A stretch of 64,000 nt of DNA from an uncultured Chlorobiota bacterium (GTDB lineage: Bacteria > Bacteroidota > Ignavibacteria > UBA10030 > UBA6906): NCBI GenBank assembly GCA_900696645.1, contig CAADGV010000014.1, positions 49,596 to 113,595 on the forward strand. Reading direction: 5' to 3'. Each line of letters begins with the position of its first letter. Positions within the stretch are counted from its first letter, which is position 1. The notes under the pieces are model-generated. The model worked only from the letters and a program-made list of their open reading frames with translations, did not search any database and had not been told where the DNA came from. Positions 52,792 to 62,433 of this stretch are shown here, piece by piece. A program made the translations under genes and the position numbers.

Positions 52792-55430
52792 AACGGTTTG
52801 TCATTCCTGCCGCAATAGCTTGCGCCTCGCTTGTTGTCACACTCATCCTCGGCAGTCCGCTAAATTCTCTTGAGGAGCAGGTCACATCGGTCAAGTACAG
52901 CCTTCGCGGTGACCAGCACGCCGACACGAACATTGTCATCATCTACATCGACAATGAGGCCGTAAAGGAGCTTGGCTGGCCGGTCCGTCGCAATTTTCAT
53001 GCGCTGATGATCAGCGCCCTCGCCGATTTGAAAGTGAAAGCCATCGGCGTGAATATCCTGTTTGAAAATCCGACACTTGAATATCCCGAATACGATCAGC
53101 TTCTCGCCCGCATTGTTGGCGATGCGCGTACAGTTGTGCTGAGTTCGTATTTCGATAAACTTGTGCTAAGCGGCTGGAAGCTTGCAAGAATTGGTGATGA
53201 AGATGTGCCGCTTGCAGACGATGATTCAACCCGTATGTTCGACTTTCCGCTTGTGTCGGATGTTTATCGTTTGGGAGACGGGCTGCATCTTCCCATGTCA
53301 TCGCTTGTCCGTGCGGCAGCGGGTATCGGGCATGTCAATATTGAGGATGATGGCAGGATTTCGCTTTTTGTGGCCAGCGATCAGTTTGTGATTCCTTCTC
53401 TCGGAACGGAAATTCTGCGTGTGTATTCGGGCGTCAGCAGAAACGCGATACGCTTCGAGCATAACCGGCTTGCGTTGCGCAAAGAAGGAAAGTTGCTCGA
53501 AATACGCACGGATGAGGGGAAAGTCAGGCTGCATTTTCCGGGCAGGATTTCTTCATTCACCCTCTATCCCTTTCTTGAAATACTGAAGTCGTATGATGCC
53601 CTTCGTTCAGGCCGCGTGCCGCTTATTCCCATTGGCAATCTGAAGAACAAGATCATCCTCATCGGCGTCATAGCGGAAGGCCGGACCGAGACGTTCGCAA
53701 CGCCGGTTGATCCGCGCTTTCCTTCGCTCGGACTTCATGCCGTGTTTCTTGACAATGCGCTGCGTTCCGGATTCCTGCAGAGTATGCCGTGGTGGGTTGA
53801 CGTACTGCTGGCTTTGCTGGTCGGTTATCTCTGCGCATTTTCGGCTCTGCATTTTGTGTCGTCGGCCCGGTGGGTTGTTCCATTTGCGACGATCCTCGCG
53901 GCAATCCTGATTTCGCATCTTCTGTTCGTCATCGTCCCGCTTGTGCTTCCTGTCGTGCCGCTGATTGTTGCCGGATTGATTTCGACAACGGCGGCTCTCT
54001 TCTACAGACATCGCTTCGTTCAGGAACAGCTCAAAAGAGCTCTGACTGAAAAAGAGCGCATTGCCGCCGAGTTGCAGGATCGTGAAGCAAAAGTCGCCGC
54101 TCTTGAGCGTGAGTTGGTTTCTCTCGAAAGAAACAAATCTGCCGACAGAACAGCCGGATTGTTGGAGGAAATCCGCAAGTACAAAGCGGAAATTCACGCG
54201 CTGAGTTCACGCAAGGACGATATGGAGGAGGCAGCCGTTCTTGACGCTGCAACGGAAGCGCAAATGTTCGAGGGGATGGTCTATCAATCGGGTGGCACGA
54301 TGCAGGCCGTTACAGATTTTGTATGCAAGATCGCCGCGAGCGACGCAACTGTTTTGATTTTGGGAGAAAGCGGAACAGGCAAAGAGATGGTTGCCCGCGC
54401 AATTCACAAACGAAGCAACAGAGCCGGAAACGCTTTTATTGCCGTGAATTGCGGAGCGTTGGCGGAGAGTTTATTGGAAAGTGAATTGTTCGGGCATGAA
54501 AAGGGGGCATTTACGGGAGCGGTGAAGGAGAAAGCCGGCCGCTTCGAGCTTGCCGACGGTGGAACGATTTTTCTTGATGAGATCGGTGAGGTGAACGAAG
54601 CGTTCCAGTTGAAATTGCTTCGTGTTCTGCAGGAGGGCGAAATCGAACGCGTCGGCGGAACGAAAACCATCAAGGTGAATGTCCGGGTCATCGCCGCCAC
54701 GAACAAGGATCTGAAACAATCGGTGAAGGAGAAGCGATTCCGGGAGGATCTTTTCTACAGACTGAATGTACTTTCAGTCGAGCTTCCGCCGTTGCGTGAA
54801 CGGCAGGATGACATTCCGCTGCTTGTCAATCATTTCATTCAAAAAGAACATGCCGGAATGAAGGTGTCGAAGAACGTATTGAATACACTGCAAACATATT
54901 CGTGGCCGGGAAACATCCGTGAACTCGAAAGCGTGATCAAGCGTGCGGTACTTCTCGCAAAAGCGGAGAAGCGTCACATGATCAGCATGAAGGATCTGTC
55001 AGACGAAATTTCCGCCGCTGCAAACAATGCCATTGCGATCGAGGATCAGATTCTTGAGTCGTTGCGGGAGAAGAGCTTCTCGCGCAGCGCCATCACGGAA
55101 ACAGCCGATGAGTTGGGCGGGCTTAACCGCGGCACTGTTGCCGAATATCTGCGCGGCCAGTGTCTGAAGGCGTTCGTCGATCACACGTACGATCTTGACA
55201 CGGCCGTTCGCTACATCTCCCTTTCGTCCGACGCGGCGGTCAACGAGCGCGTCAGAAAGAAGATGCAGGAGTATCTTGCCAACATCGCCGGGGCTGTTGA
55301 CTTCGACAAGCCGTGGGAGGAGGTCAGGTCAGCGCTTCGCCCGAAGATGAAGAACCTGCCGCAAAAGTATGACGCAACGCTCGAACAAGTTGCAGAGGCA
55401 TATTTCCGCCGTGTGTGGAGGGATTTCTGA
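52788..55430 (+). CDS. Membrane-bound CHASE2-sigma54 (AAA+) transcriptional activator
   Basis: Start at [17 protein letters not shown], overlapping the envC-like stop; 880 residues. One N-terminal helix is followed by a CHASE2 sensor domain (about 25-330: [19 protein letters not shown]), two or three helices (about 335-420) and a coiled coil (about 430-495). The AAA+ domain has Walker A GESGTGKE, the sigma54-contact loop GAFTGA, Walker [12 protein letters not shown] and the arginine-finger region. The C-terminus has a helix-turn-helix-like segment ([21 protein letters not shown]). CHASE2 usually precedes kinases or cyclases, so joining it directly to a sigma54 activator is unusual. A sigma54-type promoter follows. 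Confidence 0.9.
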   Translation: MKRFVIPAAIACASLVVTLILGSPLNSLEEQVTSVKYSLRGDQHADTNIVIIYIDNEAVKELGWPVRRNFHALMISALADLKVKAIGVNILFENPTLEYPEYDQLLARIVGDARTVVLSSYFDKLVLSGWKLARIGDEDVPLADDDSTRMFDFPLVSDVYRLGDGLHLPMSSLVRAAAGIGHVNIEDDGRISLFVASDQFVIPSLGTEILRVYSGVSRNAIRFEHNRLALRKEGKLLEIRTDEGKVRLHFPGRISSFTLYPFLEILKSYDALRSGRVPLIPIGNLKNKIILIGVIAEGRTETFATPVDPRFPSLGLHAVFLDNALRSGFLQSMPWWVDVLLALLVGYLCAFSALHFVSSARWVVPFATILAAILISHLLFVIVPLVLPVVPLIVAGLISTTAALFYRHRFVQEQLKRALTEKERIAAELQDREAKVAALERELVSLERNKSADRTAGLLEEIRKYKAEIHALSSRKDDMEEAAVLDAATEAQMFEGMVYQSGGTMQAVTDFVCKIAASDATVLILGESGTGKEMVARAIHKRSNRAGNAFIAVNCGALAESLLESELFGHEKGAFTGAVKEKAGRFELADGGTIFLDEIGEVNEAFQLKLLRVLQEGEIERVGGTKTIKVNVRVIAATNKDLKQSVKEKRFREDLFYRLNVLSVELPPLRERQDDIPLLVNHFIQKEHAGMKVSKNVLNTLQTYSWPGNIRELESVIKRAVLLAKAEKRHMISMKDLSDEISAAANNAIAIEDQILESLREKSFSRSAITETADELGGLNRGTVAEYLRGQCLKAFVDHTYDLDTAVRYISLSSDAAVNERVRKKMQEYLANIAGAVDFDKPWEEVRSALRPKMKNLPQKYDATLEQVAEAYFRRVWRDF

Positions 55431-55439
55431 AATCGCCTG

Positions 55440-55472
55440 AATTGCAGGCTTCCCGCACTTCTTTCGCAATTT
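55440..55472 (+). promoter_or_regulatory. Upstream activator site candidate 1
   Basis: AATTGC-N21-GCAATT forms an inverted repeat about 150 bp upstream of the sigma54-type promoter. Its inner part AATTGCAGGC and TTCTTTCGCAATTT recur in site 2; TTCCCGCACTT is also present twice around it. Confidence 0.5.
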
Positions 55473-55517
55473 CCCGCACTTCCCGAAACCTACCTTGACT
55501 TTCATCCCCGCTACTTC

Positions 55518-55548
55518 AATTGCAGGCAGCGCCATTTCTTGGCAATTT
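55518..55548 (+). promoter_or_regulatory. Upstream activator site candidate 2
   Basis: AATTGC-N19-GCAATT repeats site 1 (AATTGCAGGC ... TTTCTTGGCAATTTT), about 75 bp before the promoter. Paired palindromes at this distance are typical binding sites of sigma54 activators. Confidence 0.5.
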
Positions 55549-55607
55549 TAAGCTGTATTTGCAGATTTCTTGCATCAAAGAAGAATGCATTACATTGAAT
55601 AGCTAAC

Positions 55608-55623
55608 TGGCACGGTGGTTGAT
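55608..55623 (+). promoter_or_regulatory. Sigma54-type (-24/-12) promoter candidate
   Basis: TGGCACGGTGGTTGAT matches the sigma54 consensus TGGCAC-N5-TTGCA at the GG/-24 element exactly and at three of five positions of the -12 element. It lies 75 bp before the next lipoprotein gene and just after the gene for a sigma54 activator. Confidence 0.6.
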
Positions 55624-55698
55624 CTTTGATTGGCAGAATTAAACAAACAAAGTTGGTCTGATGTCAAATAACAAATTTAACAAACAAGGGAGGAAGGT

Positions 55699-56670
55699 AT
55701 GAAGAAGTCTTTTGCTCTGCTCTGGACGATTGCTGTGACGGTAGGGCTGCTTGTCACAGGGTGTAACAAAACCGCAAACGGACCGGAAGAAGGAGGCGCT
55801 CCGGCGGGTGTGACCGATGAACAATCGGCAATGAAAACCGCCGCCGAGAATGATGAGTTTGTGAAGAATGATGAACTCACATTCGCGGATCAGACAATCA
55901 CGTCAACCGACTACGCATACGTTGCCGGACAGATTCAAGCTTCGATAACGCCGATCCGCTGGGGACGATTCATCACAAGCGTCACGCGTCAGACGACAGT
56001 CACGATTCAGCCCGGTGACACGATAGCGATTGTTCGTGTACACAAAACGATCAACGGGACGCTCAAGATCCGTGCAATTACATTGCTGGGCGATACTGTT
56101 CTCGTCGAAAAACCATTCAGCGATGAATCCGACCGCAACGTGATGTTCAAGCGTGTACGCCGCGGAGCCGAACGTTTCTGGTTGAATTGGATTCCGGTTG
56201 CCACGTCGCTGGTTGACGGCGGTACGCCGAACGGCCAGATCGACATCAAGTCGATTGAACTGACCACCCGCGGCGGAACAACGATCACGATCACTGATCC
56301 GCTCAGATATTTTCTCCGCTATCGCTGGCTGCGATTGCCGCACGGTGATCGCGACATGCTCGAATTCAATGGCACGGATACTGTCCGCGTAAAGGTGACA
56401 TTGGAGAGTGCATCGGCGGATACCGATCTGGTAGCGTTGCGATTCGGTGCCAACTCGCTGCACAGAAATCGTGCGCGCATGGTTTTGACAAGCCAGACCA
56501 TTGGCGGCACACTCGGCTTTGTGAAGACGTATGAGCAGAAGTTCTTCGTCCACAATCGCCCCGGCTACTTCCATGCCGGCGTTGAAGCAATGACAAAAGC
56601 AACACTGTACGACGACAACCTGAGCGCCTACAGCGTCAGTTGGTGGGGCGTACCGTACAGAGTGTATTGA
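55699..56670 (+). CDS. Predicted lipoprotein, first gene after the sigma54 promoter
   Basis: A 323-residue protein with a lipobox (LLVTGC, Cys22), followed by a Glu/Ala/Asp-rich linker and a beta-rich body (VTIQPGDTIAIVRVHKTINGTLKIRAITLLGD). I recognise no family. RBS AGGGAGGAAGG precedes the start. A terminator-like hairpin follows, yet the next genes are in the same direction and of similar type, so partial read-through is likely. Its position suggests it is a main target of the CHASE2-sigma54 regulator. Confidence 0.8.
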   Translation: MKKSFALLWTIAVTVGLLVTGCNKTANGPEEGGAPAGVTDEQSAMKTAAENDEFVKNDELTFADQTITSTDYAYVAGQIQASITPIRWGRFITSVTRQTTVTIQPGDTIAIVRVHKTINGTLKIRAITLLGDTVLVEKPFSDESDRNVMFKRVRRGAERFWLNWIPVATSLVDGGTPNGQIDIKSIELTTRGGTTITITDPLRYFLRYRWLRLPHGDRDMLEFNGTDTVRVKVTLESASADTDLVALRFGANSLHRNRARMVLTSQTIGGTLGFVKTYEQKFFVHNRPGYFHAGVEAMTKATLYDDNLSAYSVSWWGVPYRVY

Positions 56671-56694
56671 GCAGGTGTTGATGGTGGGGAGAAA

Positions 56695-56735
56695 GCGCAG
56701 CCTCTCGATTCGTTGGGGGGGCTGCGCGTCTTTTC
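56695..56735 (+). terminator. Terminator-like hairpin after the first lipoprotein gene
   Basis: GCGCAGCC pairs with GGCTGCGC around a 17-nt loop and is followed by GTCTTTTC. It may attenuate expression of the downstream lipoprotein, transglutaminase and FecR genes. Confidence 0.6.
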
Positions 56736-56782
56736 ACCGTTGAAGATGACGCCAAGTTTAAGCTTATTAGGGCGGTAGTGAT

Positions 56783-57616
56783 ATGAATACGAAATTATCC
56801 ATAGCGATCCTGATCGCAGCAATACTGGCGGGCTGCCAGAAACCCACCGAAGTGCAGCTGCGCGATGATCAATCTCCGCTTGAAATCGAAGCGATCAGTG
56901 ATGCCGATACATCGCTTGACGAAACGGCGGTGGATACGACGGCGCTTCTGCCGCGTGATCATCGTGACTACATCGGGTTTGCGACAGTCAGCTCCGTCAA
57001 GTCCGATTGGGGAAATGGCGTGCGGCAATCTGTGCACGCCCGGGTCGTGGTTGTCAACAAATCAAACCGGATTCCATTTCGTGACAGAGGGGTGTTCTTC
57101 GGCAGGTTGCTGGGAACCGTGCGCATCAACGGAGAAATCATGATTCCCCGCCTCCGTATTCAGGGCAATCTCGACAGCGGCATCGAGTATGTGCGGGACA
57201 TCCTCAACCATCTGCCCCGGCGGGTGTATACGTTCACGGCTGATTCCCTTGCTTCTCCCTTGACGATTGAGTCCCCGGAAAATCTCGTTGTCGCATCACC
57301 GGTAGGGGGGCAACGCATCGCACGCGAAAACGATTTTGAGTTGCGATGGTCGGGTGAGGAGAGAATCTCGCTGATTGTCAGCAGGATGGTCGTCGAGCAG
57401 GGAGAAGTAACGGTCGTTCCCGTTCTGCATATCAAAGCAAGGCAAATACACGACCGTGTTGTTCTCAGCAGACGAATTCTCAGTTTGCTTCCGCGTGGTG
57501 ATTATGTATTCAGCTTTGTGGCATCAAACAGAGGTGAGTATCAGACAGCGCGGTATCAGGGAAAAGTACTGATGCAGGCGTCATCAATTTACAATGTTCG
57601 GGTTGATTTGATTTAG
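56783..57616 (+). CDS. Predicted lipoprotein of unknown function
   Basis: A 277-residue protein with a lipobox (AILAGC, Cys18) and a low-complexity Asp-rich linker. Two similar beta-rich halves are visible (LDSGIEYVRDILNHLPRRVYTFTA; IHDRVVLSRRILSLLPRGDYVFSF), so it may contain an internal duplication. No known family. It is followed 5 bp later by the porin-like/transglutaminase gene. Confidence 0.78.
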   Translation: MNTKLSIAILIAAILAGCQKPTEVQLRDDQSPLEIEAISDADTSLDETAVDTTALLPRDHRDYIGFATVSSVKSDWGNGVRQSVHARVVVVNKSNRIPFRDRGVFFGRLLGTVRINGEIMIPRLRIQGNLDSGIEYVRDILNHLPRRVYTFTADSLASPLTIESPENLVVASPVGGQRIARENDFELRWSGEERISLIVSRMVVEQGEVTVVPVLHIKARQIHDRVVLSRRILSLLPRGDYVFSFVASNRGEYQTARYQGKVLMQASSIYNVRVDLI

Positions 57617-57621
57617 CATCT

Positions 57622-59610
57622 ATGACACAAAAGGGTCTGATGATTATGCTGGGTCTCGCCATGACTCTCTCGAATACGTACGGCCAATCATTGTTCAGCG
57701 CCCGCGCAACGGCGGTGGGCGCGTACGCGCCGTTTGTTGCCGATACGAGAGGATTTGTGAGCAACCCTGCAGGTCTTGTCGGACTTCGTGATTGGGAGTT
57801 TACAACATCAACCTACTTTGCGCGGTCGGACAACGGATTTGTTTTTCACGGACTCGCGCTCGGCAAGAGATTTCTTGACGACTTTGCCGTCGGCGTGCAG
57901 TATTCTCCCGGTTCGCTGCTTGAGTTTCTTATTCCGTCGGGTCTTTCCATCAACACGGGGGACAGTGTGGTTTCCCTCGACAAACGTGTCTCTTATTCGG
58001 AAGATTTTGCAATCGGATTTGCGTACAGGTTCGACGGGGATTTTTCAGTCGGCATCGGAGGGAGAATCCGGCGGGAGAAAGTCAGCGACACGGAATACAA
58101 ACTGATTCCCAACGTCGAAATTGAAACAACAGATTATACAAACCGGACTTTCCTCGGCGACGTGAGTATTTTGTGGAAGCCGACCCCGTCTATCACTCTG
58201 GTTGGAATGGCGAAGAACCTGCTCAGTACGGGCAGCACGTCATTTCCTGATGATCTTTCAGAATTCGAAATGCCGGCAAACCGGATTTTTGAGTTTGGCG
58301 TGAAGTACGACGTCGGTTCGGGCATCACGGTTGCAGGTGTCGGAAGCACGAACGAATCCGGCATGACGGGATTCGAATTCAAGATGCCCTATAATTTTGC
58401 ATTCCGAAGCAGCCTTTACTTCGACAACAATGAGTCGCCGTTTGTATACGCGTACGGCGTCGGTGCAGGATGGGGTTACGGCTTCCTCGAAGTGGATGCC
58501 GCCTTTCTCGGCTTCGTCAATCCGGACAGGCATTCCGGAAGATCCACAGCAGCAAACTTCAACGCCTCGCATATCACAAATCTCGATTTGCATGCGTACA
58601 CCCGGAATAAACTTGTGCTGTCGTTGAAGGCAATATTCGGCAACGTACGTGAGAGCTTGTTGCAGATTCAGGGAGTGGAAATACTGAGCGGCGTCTATCC
58701 TTCGTCGTACGAACTGTTTGCATTTCGTCCGATCGGCAGGGTTCGCGTCAGGAATATCTCTGACAAGACTATTCAGGCGAGGGCGAGTATTTTTATTGAG
58801 AGATTTATGAATGCTGCAACAGAGTCCGAGCCAGTGGAGTTGCTGCCCGGAGAAGAAAGGGAAATTCCGTTCAATGCCGTACTGAACGATCAGGTTCGTT
58901 CAGTGACGAAACTGACCGTCAGGGAAGCCAACGTGTACGTCTCAGCTTCCGCGAGCGAAGAGTACGACGATCGGGTGCAAACCAGAGTGTTGATTCATGC
59001 CCGCAACGATTGGGACGGCGATGTTCACTCACTTCGCTACTTCGTTACTCCCGACGATCCTGACATTCTGCGCTACACGCGTGATGTGTTGCTGCAGTAC
59101 AGGGATTCGCTTGCGGTTGTTCGGAAAGAATTGGAGCCGCTGATGAAGGCAAGGATTCTCTTTAATGAATTTGCGGAAAAGCTCGTCTATGTCGGCGACC
59201 CTAAACAGAGTAGCGATTATGTTCAATATCCTTCGGAAACGTTGGTGATGAAAAGCGGCGACTGTGACGACATGACGGTTTGTTTTGCTTCGTTGTTGAG
59301 CAGCGTCGGCATATCAACCGCATTCATTGATGTTGTGCCGCCGCAGAATCCGGAGAAGAGCCACGTCTACATGATGTTTGATACGGGACTCGACCCGAAG
59401 TTCGGATCCAGCGTAAGTGAAAATCCGAAACGATACATCGTCCGAAAAAATCGCCACGGCAACAAAACCATCTGGCTTCCTATCGAAACGACAGTTGTCG
59501 CTCAGGGTTTCGAATCAGCGTGGTCGTTGGGTGCGCAACAGTACCTTGAAGATGCGGAGATCAATCTCGGCCTTATCAAAGGTTGGGTGAAGATTGTGGA
59601 TGTTTATTAA
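57622..59610 (+). CDS. Outer-membrane PorV/UPF0164-like barrel fused to a transglutaminase-like domain
   Basis: A 662-residue exported protein. The N-terminal half starts like PorV/UPF0164 barrels (ARATAVGAYAPFVADTRGFVSNPAGLVGL) and continues with alternating strands to about residue 340. A beta-sandwich linker follows (SVTKLTVREANVYVSASASEE). The C-terminal ~170 residues are transglutaminase-like: nucleophile Cys in SGDCDDMTVCFASLLSSVGI and the His in KSHVYMMF. A barrel joined to a transglutaminase domain is an uncommon combination. It sits between a lipoprotein and the FecR gene. Confidence 0.82.
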   Translation: MTQKGLMIMLGLAMTLSNTYGQSLFSARATAVGAYAPFVADTRGFVSNPAGLVGLRDWEFTTSTYFARSDNGFVFHGLALGKRFLDDFAVGVQYSPGSLLEFLIPSGLSINTGDSVVSLDKRVSYSEDFAIGFAYRFDGDFSVGIGGRIRREKVSDTEYKLIPNVEIETTDYTNRTFLGDVSILWKPTPSITLVGMAKNLLSTGSTSFPDDLSEFEMPANRIFEFGVKYDVGSGITVAGVGSTNESGMTGFEFKMPYNFAFRSSLYFDNNESPFVYAYGVGAGWGYGFLEVDAAFLGFVNPDRHSGRSTAANFNASHITNLDLHAYTRNKLVLSLKAIFGNVRESLLQIQGVEILSGVYPSSYELFAFRPIGRVRVRNISDKTIQARASIFIERFMNAATESEPVELLPGEEREIPFNAVLNDQVRSVTKLTVREANVYVSASASEEYDDRVQTRVLIHARNDWDGDVHSLRYFVTPDDPDILRYTRDVLLQYRDSLAVVRKELEPLMKARILFNEFAEKLVYVGDPKQSSDYVQYPSETLVMKSGDCDDMTVCFASLLSSVGISTAFIDVVPPQNPEKSHVYMMFDTGLDPKFGSSVSENPKRYIVRKNRHGNKTIWLPIETTVVAQGFESAWSLGAQQYLEDAEINLGLIKGWVKIVDVY

Positions 59611-59621
59611 AGGAGGAGATT

Positions 59622-60329
59622 ATGAAAGGCTTCCGGTTATTTCTTGTTTTCATTCTTACATGTGTGCTTGCAGCAGTTGCGTTTGGCGGGGAAAATATCT
59701 CTGTTCACAAAGTGCAGGGAAATGTGATGATTCGGGTGGGCGTTACGGAAACGTGGAACAAGGTCAATACCGGCGACGTGCTGAACCCCGATGCAACCGT
59801 ACGAACAGGAAAAAACAGTTCTGCCGTAATCTTTCTCTTATCTGCCAATAAGAGGGTTCTTCTCCCTCCCGAAGTGATGGTGGATATTTCCGACATGAGG
59901 GAACTGACGCAGGAAGAACTGATGCTGAAGTTGACGATGGAAAAAGTCCGGGCATCATCCTACGAATGGAAAAACAAGGAAATGAACATCCCGGGCACAA
60001 CCGTTGTTCACGGTGAGGCGAAAGACAAGAAGGATGCATCAGCAGAAGCCAACATTGAGGCGGGGCTGCTGCAACTTAATGGCATCCGCGTGCTGTACGA
60101 GAACGGATACTATTCCACCAGCGCGTTGAGAACGATGGATGTGTTGCGACGATATCCTTCGCTTGGAGAGAAGTTCGAGTATCGTATGCTGGGGGCGCAA
60201 GCTCTGGAAAAGGCAAGGTTGAAAGGGGAAGCGTTGAACGAATATGTTCTCATCTCCCAACTCCCTTCGCTGACGCGGGAGCAACGCGATGTTGTACAGA
60301 GCAGGATATCCCAGTTGAAGAAGCAGTAG
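59622..60329 (+). CDS. FecR-domain protein with helical repeats
   Basis: Start at MKGFRLFLVFILT with a strong RBS (AAGGAGGAG); 235 residues. Signal peptide, then a FecR-like domain (VHKVQGNVMIRVGVTETWNKVNTGDVLNPDATVRTGKNSSAVI), then a helical C-terminus that looks like degenerate TPRs (YYSTSALRTMDVLRRYPSLGEKFEYRMLGAQALEKA). FecR-domain proteins are often found beside CHASE2 cyclases. Here it ends the operon controlled by a CHASE2-sigma54 activator. Confidence 0.85.
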   Translation: MKGFRLFLVFILTCVLAAVAFGGENISVHKVQGNVMIRVGVTETWNKVNTGDVLNPDATVRTGKNSSAVIFLLSANKRVLLPPEVMVDISDMRELTQEELMLKLTMEKVRASSYEWKNKEMNIPGTTVVHGEAKDKKDASAEANIEAGLLQLNGIRVLYENGYYSTSALRTMDVLRRYPSLGEKFEYRMLGAQALEKARLKGEALNEYVLISQLPSLTREQRDVVQSRISQLKKQ

Positions 60330-60373
60330 TGTTCCAACGCATACCGGTCGGGGGTGCCCGTTGCTTTCGAAAT

Positions 60374-60440
60374 AGAGAACGGCGTCTCTGTGGAGTCAAA
60401 AAATATCATCAGACCTACTCCACAGAGTTCGCCGTTCTCT
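60374..60440. repeat. Long inverted repeat (23-bp arms) after the FecR gene
   Basis: AGAGAACGGCGTCTCTGTGGAGT is matched by ACTCCACAGAGttCGCCGTTCTCT with one small bulge, over a 20-nt AT-rich loop. It lacks a following T tract. It could be a transcription stop, a stable 3' end or a small repeat element. The rest of 60330-60593 has no gene that I trust. Confidence 0.6.
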
Positions 60441-60593
60441 CTATAAGTTAGCGCATTTCCTTTCTGTTGCAAGAAAAGAAACGGGTTACGCGAATCCTCC
60501 TGTAGAAGCCGGTTGCGTTTTGTCCGCAATACTGTTAGTTTCGACCATTATTGTCGGGCCTTTTCTACCAATGGTTACTCCACTCTCATCATT

Positions 60594-62276
60594 ATGACAC
60601 GCCGGCATATTCTCATCACATCGGTGTTCATTTTCGTCGCAACGATGATGACGTTTGTGAACGCCGTAAACTCGGATTTTGTGAATTGGGATGACGATGC
60701 ATACATCGTCAAGAACCCGCATATCAGGCAGTTGGATGGCACAACAGTTTCCTGGGCATTCTCGAACTCGTATTTCTACTCCTGGATTCCCCTGACTCTC
60801 CTTTCCCATGCAACAGATGTTGCCCTGTGGGGGCTGAATCCGAAAGGGCATCATTTTACGGGCGTGCTGTTGCATTCATTCAATGCAACGTGGATTTTTC
60901 TTGCGGGCGTTTTGTTGTTTCGCCTCGGGGAGAGTGCCAGCAAGCATTCTGCATACGTGATGAGGGGCGGCTTCACGGCGGCAATGCTGTTGGGGAGCGG
61001 GGTGTGTGCATTGTTGTTTGCCATGCATCCGTTGCGCGTCGAATCGGTAGCGTGGGTTTCGGGGAGAAAAGAATTACTCTGTACGTTTTTTCTTGTACCG
61101 GCGTTTGCGTCGTATTTTTTCTGGCGGTTTCGCCGGCGAGAGAGATGGCTCGTCGCAACATATATTCTGTTTGCGTTAGCATTGTTGTCAAAGCCTGTAG
61201 CTGTCATGTTCCCGTTTGTTCTCGTCATCGTTGATGCGTGGTGGCTCAAGAGAGGAGAAACCAAATCGGCCCTGTTCGGATATTTTGTCGAAGGTAAGAT
61301 TCTGATGATGTTGATGAGTGCTGCTGTGGTTCTCATCAATATGTCGGGTCCCCGGGGCGTTGCAGGAAATGTTTTTGGTGAGATAGGTATTGTCGAGCGT
61401 CTGCTGTTTTTTCCCTATGCCGTGCTTTTCTATGTCTGGAAAATGTTGGCGCCGTTTGACTTGTCCCCGGTGTATCCTGAACTCAACCGGACGCTCCTTC
61501 TGCTTTCGCCTCTTGTTCTTGTCGCGGCGGGGTATGCGCTGTTCGCACTGAAAGCGAAGCGCCGTACAGGACTTGCAACGGCATTTCTGGCGTATATCGT
61601 TTTCATTGCTCCCACGTTTGTCGGCGTTCCGACCGGACTTCAACCTCTTGCCGACCGATACACATATCTATCCACAATTCCGCTTTTCCTGTTTGTTGGC
61701 GGCTGCGGGGAGTGGTGGTGGAGGAGATCGTCGTCGTCGCCCGGGAAATTGTATCAACGGGAAGCGTTGTTCGTTCTTCTTTTTATTCTTTGTGGAATCA
61801 ATGCTTATCGTACAGTTCGCCACGTTTCTATCTGGCACAATTCCGTTTCGCTGTGGAGTCAGGCGGTACGGTATGCACCTTCCTCGCGCAATGAGTTTGA
61901 AGCGCGTAAACCCTATCTCAAGCCGGACTATCTTGACGCCCTGACCATGCTCGGAACGGCATATTATGACTCGCAAAATCCGGAGAAGGCTGCCGATGCG
62001 TTCAGAATGATTGTCCTGCTTGATTCCTGCAATGCCGAAGGGTATCACCGCCTGGGATACATTCAGGCCGGGCAGGGTTTGATTGACAGCTCAAAGGCTT
62101 CCTTCAAGAAGGCGATTGCATGCAATGTCCGTCACGCAAAAGCCCATTTCGATCTTGGCATGCTGCTCACACAACAGGATAGTTTGAGCGCGGCCCTTCC
62201 TTCGTTGCGCACATCGGCCCGACTCGGCTTCCATGATGCGCAAGAATTCCTCCGCGTCCGCGGCATCGAGTGGTAG
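60594..62276 (+). CDS. TMTC-like multi-pass membrane protein with C-terminal TPRs
   Basis: Start taken at MTRRHILITSVFIF (Met28 of the track ORF), about 560 residues. Loop motifs WDDDAYIVKNPHIRQLDG and HATDVALWGLNPKGHH plus about ten membrane helices match the GT-C-like family that includes TMTC O-mannosyltransferases. The last ~110 residues are TPRs (GYHRLGYIQAGQGLIDSSKASFKKAI). Protein or lipid glycosylation is the likely task; the acceptor is unknown. Confidence 0.85.
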   Translation: MTRRHILITSVFIFVATMMTFVNAVNSDFVNWDDDAYIVKNPHIRQLDGTTVSWAFSNSYFYSWIPLTLLSHATDVALWGLNPKGHHFTGVLLHSFNATWIFLAGVLLFRLGESASKHSAYVMRGGFTAAMLLGSGVCALLFAMHPLRVESVAWVSGRKELLCTFFLVPAFASYFFWRFRRRERWLVATYILFALALLSKPVAVMFPFVLVIVDAWWLKRGETKSALFGYFVEGKILMMLMSAAVVLINMSGPRGVAGNVFGEIGIVERLLFFPYAVLFYVWKMLAPFDLSPVYPELNRTLLLLSPLVLVAAGYALFALKAKRRTGLATAFLAYIVFIAPTFVGVPTGLQPLADRYTYLSTIPLFLFVGGCGEWWWRRSSSSPGKLYQREALFVLLFILCGINAYRTVRHVSIWHNSVSLWSQAVRYAPSSRNEFEARKPYLKPDYLDALTMLGTAYYDSQNPEKAADAFRMIVLLDSCNAEGYHRLGYIQAGQGLIDSSKASFKKAIACNVRHAKAHFDLGMLLTQQDSLSAALPSLRTSARLGFHDAQEFLRVRGIEW

Positions 62277-62433
62277 CACTCCCTGCGTTGATTATGTAGC
62301 AATTTTCATTCGCGAATTGTTGGCATCAATCCGCCAAGCAGAGTATATTATTAAGCAAATAATTCCGTGCCGGTCATCAAACTGACGGCATCGGGAAGTA
62401 TGTTTTGTTCTTTTCCATTTGTGAGGAGTAGCC

